From Fusobacterium perfoetens (GTDB lineage Bacteria; Fusobacteriota; Fusobacteriia; Fusobacteriales; Fusobacteriaceae), in the NCBI RefSeq assembly GCF_021531475.1, contig NZ_JADYTX010000017.1, forward strand, positions 1-45,108: a stretch of 45,108 nt of DNA. The letters run 5' to 3'. The notes below the pieces were generated by a model. It made no database searches and was not told where the DNA came from. It saw only the letters and a program-made list of their open reading frames with translations. Below, piece by piece: positions 33,443 to 39,891 of this stretch. Within the stretch, counting starts at the first letter, position 1. Every line of letters begins with the position of its first letter. Position numbers and translations under genes: made by a program.

Positions 33443-33906
33443 TGGAAATAAAATTTTGGCTTAATGGAAAATTAATAGAAGATACAATAGAACCAGATAC
33501 TCCGCTACTTGAATATGTAAGATCAAAAGGGTGCTTAAGTGTAAAAAGAGGTTGTGAAACATCAAACTGCGGACTTTGTACTCTTTGGATAGATGAAAAG
33601 CCTGTACTTTCTTGTACAGTCCTAGCTGTAAGAGCTAATGGAAAAAAAGTTACAACTCTTGAGGGTCTACAAGATGAGGCTTATGAATTTGGAAAATTTA
33701 TGGCTGGAGAGGGAGCAGACCAATGTGGATACTGCAACCCTGGATTTATAATGAATGTACTTGCAATGGCAAGAGAGTTAAAAGAGTTTTCTGACGAGGA
33801 TATAAAAGAATATTTAGTTGGAAATCTTTGCAGATGTACAGGATATATGGGACAGTTTAGAGCTGTAAAAAAATATTTAGATTATAAAATGGGAGGTAAA
33901 AAATAA
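33442..33906 (+). CDS. Molybdenum hydroxylase [2Fe-2S] subunit
   Basis: A 154-aa protein with two [2Fe-2S] clusters: the plant-ferredoxin-type C38, C43, C46, C58 near the N-terminus, and the C-terminal helical cluster C95-G-Y-C98 ... C130-R-C132. It carries electrons from the molybdenum centre to the FAD subunit. Overlaps both neighbours by TAATG junctions, so the three subunits are made in equal amounts. Confidence 0.93.
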   Translation: MEIKFWLNGKLIEDTIEPDTPLLEYVRSKGCLSVKRGCETSNCGLCTLWIDEKPVLSCTVLAVRANGKKVTTLEGLQDEAYEFGKFMAGEGADQCGYCNPGFIMNVLAMARELKEFSDEDIKEYLVGNLCRCTGYMGQFRAVKKYLDYKMGGKK

Positions 33907-36191
33907 TGAAAGTAGTTAATACCTCAGTTATAAAAAAAGATGCTATGGCACTTGTTACAGGAAAACCTGTGTACACTGACGATATAGCTCCAAGTGATTG
34001 TCTAGTTATAAAACTTTTAAGAAGTCCTTATGCACACGCACTTATAGAGGATATAAATATAGATATTGCAAAAAAAGTGCCAGGAATTGAGTGTATCTTT
34101 ACATATAAAGATGTGCCAAATAAAAGATTTACTTTGGCTGGTCAAACTTATCCAGAGCCAAGTCCATATGATAGACTTATCCTTGACAAAAGATTAAGAT
34201 TTGTAGGAGACGTTGTGGCAATAGTTGCTGGAGAAAATGAAAAAGCTGTAGAAAAAGCTATAAAACTTATAAAAGTAAAATATGATGTACAAGAGCCAAT
34301 CTTGGATTTTAGAAAATCTAAAGATAGCAATATCTTAATCCACCCAGAAGAAAACTGGAAAGCTCTTTGTCCAGTAGGTGCTGACAACAAAAGAAATCTT
34401 TGTGCTAGTGCAACAGACGGAGATCAAAATATAGATAAAGTTTTTGCTGAATGTGATGTAGTTTTACAAAATACTTATCATACAAAGGCAAATCAACAAG
34501 CTCCAATGGAAACTTTTAGAGCTTATGCCACAAAAGATATGTTTGGAAGACTTAATATAGTTTCATCTACACAAATACCTTTCCACGTAAGAAGAATAGT
34601 GGCAAACGCCCTTGATATATCAAAATCAAATATAAGAGTGATAAAACCAAGAATCGGTGGAGGATTTGGAGCAAAACAAACAGCAGTAATGGAGATTTAT
34701 CCAGCTTTTGTAACTTATATGACTGGAAAAAATTCAAAACTTATCTTCACAAGAGAGGAAAGTCAAACAGCATCTAGCCCAAGACACGAAATGGAAGTTA
34801 CTGTAAAAATCGGAGCTACAAAAGATGGAAAAATAAAAGCTATTGATCTATACACACTTTCAAATACAGGAGCTTACGGAGAACACGGTCCAACAACAGT
34901 AGGACTTAGTGGACATAAATCTATTCCATTATATAGTAAAGCAGATTCATACAGATTTACTTATGATGTAGTTTATACAAATACTATGTCAGCTGGAGCA
35001 TATAGAGGTTACGGAGCTACTCAAGGAATATTTGCTATTGAATCAATAATTGATGAGTTAGCAGAAAAACTAGGAATGAATCCTATTGAACTAAGAGAAA
35101 AAAATATGGTAAGAGAGGGAGATTTTATGCCAGCTTATTATGGAGAAACTGCCAATAGCTGTGCTTTAGATAGATGTCTTGCTCGTGCTAAAAAAATGAT
35201 AGACTGGGATTCTAAATATCCACGTCGTGATATGGGAAATGGAAAAGTTAGAGGAGTAGGACTTGGATTTTCTATGCAAGGGTCTTCTATATCAAATGTT
35301 GACGTTGGTTCTGTTGCAATAAAAGTAGGAGATGATGGATTCTATAATCTTATGGTAGGTGCAACAGATATGGGAACTGGTTGTGATACAGTCCTTGCTC
35401 AAATAGCTGCTGAATGTTTAGATTGTAGCGTAGACAATATCATAACTCAAGGGGTTGATACAGATGTATCTCCATATGATTCTGGTTCTTACGCATCAAG
35501 TACAACTTATCTAACTGGAATGGCTGTTGTAAAAACTTGTGAAAAACTTATTGAAAGAATAAAAGAAAAAGGAGCTGAATATATAGGCTCATCAGTTGAA
35601 GATGTAGACTTTGACGGAAAAAGAGTATATGATTTAGCAACTAATAAAGAAATTTCTCTAAAAGATATAGCAAATAAAGCTTTTTGCAATAATACAAATA
35701 TTTTATATGCAAGCGAATCTCACTCTTCAAAAGTATCTCCACCACCATATATGGTAGGAATTGCAGAGGTAGAAGTTGACACAGAAACTGGAAAAGTAGA
35801 TATTATAAATTATAAAGCTGTGGTTGACTGTGGAACTGTTGTAAATCCTAATCTTGCAAGAATACAAACAGAGGGAGGAATCGTTCAAGGAATAGGAATG
35901 GCTCTTTATGAAGATGTAGTCTATACTGAGAAAGGAAATTTACAAACAGGTTCATTTATGCAATATAAAATCCCTACAAGAATGGATATTGGAGAAGTGG
36001 AAGTACAGTTTGAAAGTAGCTACGAGCCAACAGGTCCATTTGGTGTAAAATCAATAGGGGAAGTTGTAATAAATACTTCATCTCCAGCTATTGCTAACGC
36101 TGTATATAACGCTGTTGGTGTAAGAATAAGAGAACTTCCAATAACTCCAGAAAAAGTATTTATGGGAATGAAAAAATTAAATGAAAATTAA
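33906..36191 (+). CDS. Molybdenum hydroxylase large subunit (xanthine dehydrogenase-like)
   Basis: A 761-aa catalytic subunit with the aldehyde oxidase/xanthine dehydrogenase a/b-hammerhead domain (about 1-120) and the molybdopterin-binding domain. Seen: RIGGGFGAKQ, SAGAYRGYGATQGIFAIE (arginine that contacts purines), ATDMGTGCDTVLAQIA, DSGSYASSTTY, and the catalytic glutamate in GPFGVKSIGEVVINTSS near residue 720. Substrate is probably xanthine or a related purine given the NCS2 permease upstream, but the family also oxidises nicotinate and aldehydes. No separate sulfur or selenium insertion gene is in view. Confidence 0.88.
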   Translation: MKVVNTSVIKKDAMALVTGKPVYTDDIAPSDCLVIKLLRSPYAHALIEDINIDIAKKVPGIECIFTYKDVPNKRFTLAGQTYPEPSPYDRLILDKRLRFVGDVVAIVAGENEKAVEKAIKLIKVKYDVQEPILDFRKSKDSNILIHPEENWKALCPVGADNKRNLCASATDGDQNIDKVFAECDVVLQNTYHTKANQQAPMETFRAYATKDMFGRLNIVSSTQIPFHVRRIVANALDISKSNIRVIKPRIGGGFGAKQTAVMEIYPAFVTYMTGKNSKLIFTREESQTASSPRHEMEVTVKIGATKDGKIKAIDLYTLSNTGAYGEHGPTTVGLSGHKSIPLYSKADSYRFTYDVVYTNTMSAGAYRGYGATQGIFAIESIIDELAEKLGMNPIELREKNMVREGDFMPAYYGETANSCALDRCLARAKKMIDWDSKYPRRDMGNGKVRGVGLGFSMQGSSISNVDVGSVAIKVGDDGFYNLMVGATDMGTGCDTVLAQIAAECLDCSVDNIITQGVDTDVSPYDSGSYASSTTYLTGMAVVKTCEKLIERIKEKGAEYIGSSVEDVDFDGKRVYDLATNKEISLKDIANKAFCNNTNILYASESHSSKVSPPPYMVGIAEVEVDTETGKVDIINYKAVVDCGTVVNPNLARIQTEGGIVQGIGMALYEDVVYTEKGNLQTGSFMQYKIPTRMDIGEVEVQFESSYEPTGPFGVKSIGEVVINTSSPAIANAVYNAVGVRIRELPITPEKVFMGMKKLNEN

Positions 36192-36765
36192 TCTGGTTTT
36201 GTTAGCTAGTGGAAATAGCAAAAGATTTGGTAGTAATAAACTACTTTATAAGATAAATGGAAAAGAGATGTTTAAATATTCGGTGGATTTAGCTGATGAT
36301 TTAAAAAAATCTTTGAAAGAGACTATAAAAAATATAATAGTGGTGTCTAAATATCAAGAGATAAAAGAATATGTACTTTCTAAAAATATGATTTATGTAG
36401 AAAATCCTCAAAGTGAATTGGGGATTTCTACCTCTATTATCTTTGGGATTTCTGAAAGTGAAAAATCTGAAAGTGATTATATAATGTTTATGGTATGTGA
36501 CCAGCCCTATACAAAAAGCTCCACTATAGAGAATTTTATCAAAAGTTTTCTAAAAAGTGATAAAGGGATAGGTGCTGTGGCTTTTGAAAAAATAATGGGA
36601 AATCCTTGTATTTTTTCTTGGAAGTATCTTGAGAATTTAAAAAAACTCTCTGGAGATATTGGTGGAAAAAAGATAATAAAAGAAAATCTTGATGATGTGT
36701 ATATTTACGAGGTATCAACTAAAAAAGAATTGGAAGATATAGATTTTTTGAATAAAAATACTTGA
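36181..36765 (+). CDS. mocA: Molybdenum cofactor cytidylyltransferase-like protein
   Basis: A 194-aa nucleotidyltransferase of the MobA/MocA family. Nucleotide-binding LLASGNSKRFGSNKLL sits at residues 6-21, and FMVCDQPYTKSSTI supplies the metal-binding D near residue 102. It would attach CMP (or another nucleotide) to molybdopterin, the form used by xanthine dehydrogenase-type enzymes, so it serves the three preceding genes. It overlaps the large-subunit gene by 11 nt. Its TGA stop lies inside the -35 box of the infC promoter, and no terminator separates them. Confidence 0.85.
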   Translation: MKINLVLLASGNSKRFGSNKLLYKINGKEMFKYSVDLADDLKKSLKETIKNIIVVSKYQEIKEYVLSKNMIYVENPQSELGISTSIIFGISESEKSESDYIMFMVCDQPYTKSSTIENFIKSFLKSDKGIGAVAFEKIMGNPCIFSWKYLENLKKLSGDIGGKKIIKENLDDVYIYEVSTKKELEDIDFLNKNT

Positions 36766-36790
36766 CAGAATAGGAAATATATAGTATACT
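36762..36790 (+). promoter_or_regulatory. Promoter of infC-rpmI-rplT
   Basis: TTGACA (36762-36767), 17 bp, TATACT (36785-36790): a near-consensus promoter whose -35 overlaps the mocA stop codon. Confidence 0.9.
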
Positions 36791-36810
36791 ATCATAGTTG
36801 AATTAATGAA

Positions 36811-36924
36811 GTAGAAACTCCCGTTTCTCACCTTACAGGCTACGAGCTTTTATAAGGTAACGAGTAATTAAAATAATAATTATTTTGATTTTATAACGGG
36901 GTTGGTCTGACCTCGTTTTTTTAT
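36811..36924 (+). promoter_or_regulatory. L20-type leader with terminator and antiterminator
   Basis: Terminator: AACGGGGT (36895-36902) with ACCTCGTT (36910-36917) and T-run. Competing pairing: CCCGTT (36820-36825) is complementary to AACGGG (36895-36900), and the same CCCGTT also lies in a 5' hairpin AGAAAC (36813-36818)/GTTTCT (36823-36828). A middle stem is ACCTTA (36830-36835)/TAAGGT (36853-36858). This fits autoregulation in which L20 stabilises a leader fold that permits termination, as known for the Bacillus infC operon. Confidence 0.75.
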
Positions 36925-36952
36925 ATGATTATCTTATTAGGAGGTGTCGGCT

Positions 36953-37456
36953 ATTTCTGACAAAATTAGAATTAACGAAAAAATAAAAGGGAAAGAATTT
37001 AGAATCATATCTAATTCTGGAGAACAACTAGGAATAATGACAGCTAATGAGGCTTTAGATATGGCAAGAAGAGAAAATCTAGATTTAGTAGAGATTTCTC
37101 CAAATGCAGCTCCACCAGTTTGCAAAATAATGGATTTTGGAAAATATAAATATGAGCAAACTAGAAAAGCTAAAGATGCTAAGAAAAAACAAAAACAAAT
37201 AGTTGTTAAAGAAGTTAAGTTAAGAACAAGAATAGATACTCACGATTTAGAAACAAAAATCAACAGTATCAAAAAATTCTTAGAAAAAGATAATAAAGTT
37301 AAAGTTACTTTAGTACAATTCGGAAGAGAGAGAAGTTACGAAGATATGGGAATAGAACTTCTTGATGACGTAGCTAGTAAATTTGATGGATTTGCTGAAG
37401 TTGAAAAAAGATATAAAGATGCACAAAAGCATTTATTATTGTCACTAAAAAAATAG
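36953..37456 (+). CDS. infC: Translation initiation factor IF-3, AUU start
   Basis: A 167-aa protein with the N-terminal domain (DKIRINEKIKGKEFRIISNSGEQLGIM), a lysine-rich linker (about 80-95) and the C-terminal ribosome-binding domain (EVKLRTRIDTHDLETKI, VTLVQFGRERSY). It binds the 30S subunit and rejects non-standard start codons. No ATG fits: the GTG at 36944 overlaps AGGAGG (36939-36944). The ATT at 36953, 8 nt downstream, gives the correct IF-3 N-terminus. An AUU start is well known for infC in Escherichia coli and gives self-limiting translation. Confidence 0.92.
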   Translation: MSDKIRINEKIKGKEFRIISNSGEQLGIMTANEALDMARRENLDLVEISPNAAPPVCKIMDFGKYKYEQTRKAKDAKKKQKQIVVKEVKLRTRIDTHDLETKINSIKKFLEKDNKVKVTLVQFGRERSYEDMGIELLDDVASKFDGFAEVEKRYKDAQKHLLLSLKK

Positions 37457-37485
37457 GTTTGTAATTTGAGAGGAGGAACACAAAA

Positions 37486-37695
37486 ATGCCAAAAATGAAA
37501 ACTCATAGAGGAACAGCTAAAAGAATCAAAGTAACAGGAAAAGGGAAATATGTTGCTAAACACTCAGGAAAAAGCCACATATTAACTAAAAAAACTAGAA
37601 AAAGAAAAAATAGAATGAAAAAAGACTTTGTAATTTTAGATAACGTGCATAAAACAGCTATGGTTAGATTATTACCATACGGAGTTGGAAGATAA
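37486..37695 (+). CDS. rpmI: 50S ribosomal protein L35
   Basis: A 69-aa basic protein: [36 protein letters not shown] and VRLLPYG, all standard for bL35. GAGGAGG precedes the start. Second gene of the conserved infC-rpmI-rplT operon, 29 bp after infC. Confidence 0.97.
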   Translation: MPKMKTHRGTAKRIKVTGKGKYVAKHSGKSHILTKKTRKRKNRMKKDFVILDNVHKTAMVRLLPYGVGR

Positions 37696-37732
37696 TTCGA
37701 TTTTCGGATATATAAATTAGAGGAGGATAATA

Positions 37733-38083
37733 ATGAGAGTTAAAACTGGAATAGTAAGAAGAAGAAAACATAAAAAAGTTTTAAAAGCTGCTAAAGGATT
37801 TAGAGGAGCATCTGGTGACGTTATAAAACAAGCTAAACAAGCTGTTATGAGAGCTATGGCTTACTCTACAAGAGATAGAAAAGTTAACAAAAGAAAAATG
37901 AGACAATTATGGATCATAAGAATAAACGCTGGAGCAAGATTAAACGGAATGACTTACTCTACATTTATGAATGGTCTTAAAAAAGCTGGAATCCTTTTAG
38001 ACAGAAAAGTTTTAGCTGATATGGCTTTAAACAACGCTGAAGGATTTGCAAAATTAGCTGCAACTGCTAAAGCTGCATTATAA
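37733..38083 (+). CDS. rplT: 50S ribosomal protein L20
   Basis: A 116-aa assembly protein of the large subunit: RVKTGIVRRRKHKKVLKAAKGFRG, RDRKVNKRKMRQLWIIRINAGARLNGMTYS. In related operons free L20 binds the leader and represses the operon, matching the leader upstream of infC. GAGGAGG precedes the start; a terminator follows. Confidence 0.97.
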   Translation: MRVKTGIVRRRKHKKVLKAAKGFRGASGDVIKQAKQAVMRAMAYSTRDRKVNKRKMRQLWIIRINAGARLNGMTYSTFMNGLKKAGILLDRKVLADMALNNAEGFAKLAATAKAAL

Positions 38084-38104
38084 TTTTTAAATATTATATA
38101 AATC

Positions 38105-38131
38105 AAGACAGAGTAATCTGTCTTTTTTTAT
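38105..38131 (+). terminator. Terminator after rplT
   Basis: AAGACAGA (38105-38112) pairs with TCTGTCTT (38117-38124), followed by a T-run. Confidence 0.9.
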
Positions 38132-38197
38132 TTTTTGTATATTAAATAGATGTCAAAATAAATGTAAAAAAAACTAAATTTCTTAAAAAATTGAATT

Positions 38198-38479
38198 ATG
38201 ATAAAAATTACTGAAGAAATAGCATTGGAAACTACTAAAGTAGCAGATAAATTTTTTTCCAAACATAAAGAAGTCTATGAGAAATTTATTGAAAATATAA
38301 AAAGTTACTATCATTATAAAAACCAAAATATTGATATAAAAGCAATGAAAACCTATAAAAATCTTTATAGAATGAGAATAAATGATTATAGAGTTGTTTA
38401 TAAATTAGTTAATGGTGAGATAATAGTAGTAAGTGTTGTTGCTGTGGCATCAAGGGGACAGATATATAAGGATTTTTAA
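38198..38479 (+). CDS. RelE/ParE-family toxin, no antitoxin visible
   Basis: A 93-aa protein with the RelE/ParE fold pattern: an N-terminal helical part (FFSKHKEVYEKFIENIK), then the strands YRMRINDYRVVYKLVNGEIIVVSVVAVASRGQIY, where the R-N-DYR-Y motif is typical of type II mRNA-cleaving or gyrase-targeting toxins. Normal antitoxin genes sit directly before or after; here the upstream 70 bases hold no open frame and the downstream gene is on the other strand with an excisionase-like sequence. No ribosome site precedes the ATG, which suggests weak expression. Either a degenerate or a solitary toxin. Confidence 0.65.
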   Translation: MIKITEEIALETTKVADKFFSKHKEVYEKFIENIKSYYHYKNQNIDIKAMKTYKNLYRMRINDYRVVYKLVNGEIIVVSVVAVASRGQIYKDF

Positions 38480-38488
38480 GAAAAAAAG

Positions 38489-38518
38489 ATAAGGAGAAGT
38501 TGCATCTCCTTATTTTTT
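38489..38518. terminator. Bidirectional terminator
   Basis: AAGGAGA (38491-38497) pairs with TCTCCTT (38505-38511), with A-rich sequence before and T-run after, between convergent genes. Confidence 0.8.
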
Positions 38519-38521
38519 ATA

Positions 38522-38803
38522 TTAAGATTCTATTTCTACTAAGTTTAAAATACATTTAGTCATAATTATATTTCTACTTCCTACTTTAAAAGCTACCAAT
38601 TTTTTATCTTCAATAGCTCTATAGATAGTAGTTTTTCCAACATTAAGATAATTAGCTAGTTTTATAACAGATGTATTATCCCCAAGTTTTTTTAATGCGT
38701 CATCTAGAAACTGAGATTCCACTTCGTTTTGAGGTGTTGCCAGTTTTATTATCTCCTCGTTAGATAAAAAATCAAAATTTTTGTTTCTATTAATTTTAGC
38801 CAT
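38522..38803 (-). CDS. Excisionase/AlpA-like DNA-binding protein
   Basis: A 93-aa protein whose C-terminal half is an excisionase-type (helix_turn_helix_17) domain: VIKLANYLNVGKTTIYRAIEDKKLVAFKVGSRNII, a helix-turn-helix followed by the short wing typical of Xis/AlpA. The N-terminal 45 residues are unrelated and acidic. GGAGG lies before the ATG. In integrated elements such proteins control excision or transcription of the excision genes. AAATTACG sites at 38831 and 38861 lie in its promoter region and may be bound by it. Confidence 0.65.
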   Translation of the reverse strand: MAKINRNKNFDFLSNEEIIKLATPQNEVESQFLDDALKKLGDNTSVIKLANYLNVGKTTIYRAIEDKKLVAFKVGSRNIIMTKCILNLVEIES

Positions 38804-38830
38804 AATGCTACCTCCTTTAAAAATTTAAAA

Positions 38831-38874
38831 AAATTACGAATACCAATAACTACATATTAAAAATTACGTAATTT
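38831..38874. promoter_or_regulatory. Candidate operator: 14-bp palindrome and half-site
   Basis: AAATTACGTAATTT (38861-38874) is a perfect palindrome; the half AAATTACG recurs at 38831-38838, exactly 30 bp before it. Both lie upstream of the minus-strand excisionase-like gene. Confidence 0.45.
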
Positions 38875-38879
38875 ATGGA

Positions 38880-38995
38880 AGAAAGCTAGAATTAGCAAGT
38901 GATGTTGAACGCTAAAAAACGACACTGTTTGAACGAAGTGAGTTTGTCGTTTTTAGTGAAATGAGCTTAGCTAAGTCAGATTTCTGAAATATGGA
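38880..38995. repeat. Long imperfect hairpin in non-coding DNA
   Basis: Core: CTAAAAAACGACA (38912-38924) pairs with TGTCGTTTTTAG (38945-38956) with one bulged A. An outer, imperfect part pairs AGAAAGCTAGAATTAGCAAG with CTTAGCTAAGTCAGATTTCT. The remaining part of this non-coding stretch (38996-39075) shows nothing I can name. It may be a terminator, an RNA, or a replication/recombination site of the element. Confidence 0.5.
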
Positions 38996-39075
38996 GTAAT
39001 TTTTAGATATATAATCCTAGTAGTTAATCAATTTATTGAAGTCTGTAGTAATTCTTAACTTTTTTTCTAAACTAA

Positions 39076-39315
39076 CTATATTTTTGAATTAAGATATTCG
39101 ATAAACTCTATTGCATCATAGTACCCCAGAGCATCAAACTCATATGGGCTACAAGAAAAATAATCTATCCCTTTTGCCTCACAGAAGTTAAGTTTTAAAG
39201 CCTCTCTAGCCTCCTCCCTATCAATACCAAACTTTTTAGCAATCTCAGAGCATAGCCCAAATATTGTTCTCATCTGTTTAATTGTCAAGTGATAACGATA
39301 ATTAGTAAAATCCAT
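39076..39315 (-). CDS. Small phage-type helical protein
   Basis: A 79-aa protein: TIKQMRTIFGLCSEIAKKFGIDREEAREALKLNF, then FSCSPYEFDALGYYDAIEFIEYLNSKI. This helical pattern (a KQ.R.IF.L helix, a central E..R..LK helix, an FS.S...A.EFIE.L end) resembles a C-terminal domain found in phage replication or nuclease-associated proteins. It overlaps the upstream gene by 14 nt. I cannot assign a function. Confidence 0.6.
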   Translation of the reverse strand: MDFTNYRYHLTIKQMRTIFGLCSEIAKKFGIDREEAREALKLNFCEAKGIDYFSCSPYEFDALGYYDAIEFIEYLNSKI

Positions 39316-39496
39316 TTTTTTCCTCCCTCTCTTTTAAACTAAAATATAATTTCTCAAGTTGCTCCCTCACTTCCAAAGGCGAGTGATTAAAATACCATTT
39401 ATGAAAATGTAAAAATTTTTTAAGGCTCTCGGCGTCATCAAAAGACAAAGCCCTATAGTAAAATGCCTCATATGATCTGCTCATCTTAAAATCCAT
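39302..39496 (-). CDS. Hypothetical small protein
   Basis: A 64-aa charged, aromatic-rich protein (MSRSYEAFYYRALSFDDAESLKKFLHFHKWYF). The AAGGAGGGAC upstream sequence gives a good ribosome site; an ATG at 39484 is an alternative start. Translationally coupled to the 79-aa gene downstream. Not recognised. Confidence 0.55.
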   Translation of the reverse strand: MDFKMSRSYEAFYYRALSFDDAESLKKFLHFHKWYFNHSPLEVREQLEKLYFSLKEREEKNGFY

Positions 39497-39891
39497 AGTC
39501 CCTCCTTGGCTACATTTTATTTTTTTTAAATCTATATAAATATTATGATTATCTTTTTATTTAGTAGGTTGTAGAAAACCAGTGTCTACCTCCTAAACTT
39601 TTTTATTTGATAGAGTTATAGTTAAAATCTACCCTTTGTAGTCAAAATAATATTATTCATACATATATTAGATTAGATAATAACAAATAGTATATTAAGA
39701 AAAGTAACTATAATAATAAAAAATATATTTTCTGACTACATTTTAAATATTAATAATATAGTTTAGCTATTTTAAAAGAGTTAGGTAGTAGACAAAGTTT
39801 TTTTGATATTACTACGTCTTATTTAATTTTAGTTTTTATTAAATGTTAGATAAAAGGTTTTAGGCTACAACAAAGGCTACAAAGGTTACAC
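39497..39891. other. 395-bp non-coding region downstream of the primase gene, with short repeats
   Basis: GGCTACA occurs at 39508-39514, 39863-39869 and 39875-39881, with GGTTACA at 39884-39890; the last three are about 10-12 bp apart. TGTAGTCA (about 39626-39633) and TGACTACA (about 39733-39740) form a widely spaced inverted repeat. The rest is very AT-rich with no open frame. Such repeats plus AT-rich DNA beside a replication gene could be a replication origin. Confidence 0.4.

Noticed and set aside
36944-36952. GTG as the start codon of infC
   Set aside because: It overlaps the AGGAGG ribosome site, and the extra residues are not part of IF-3. The AUU at 36953 fits better.
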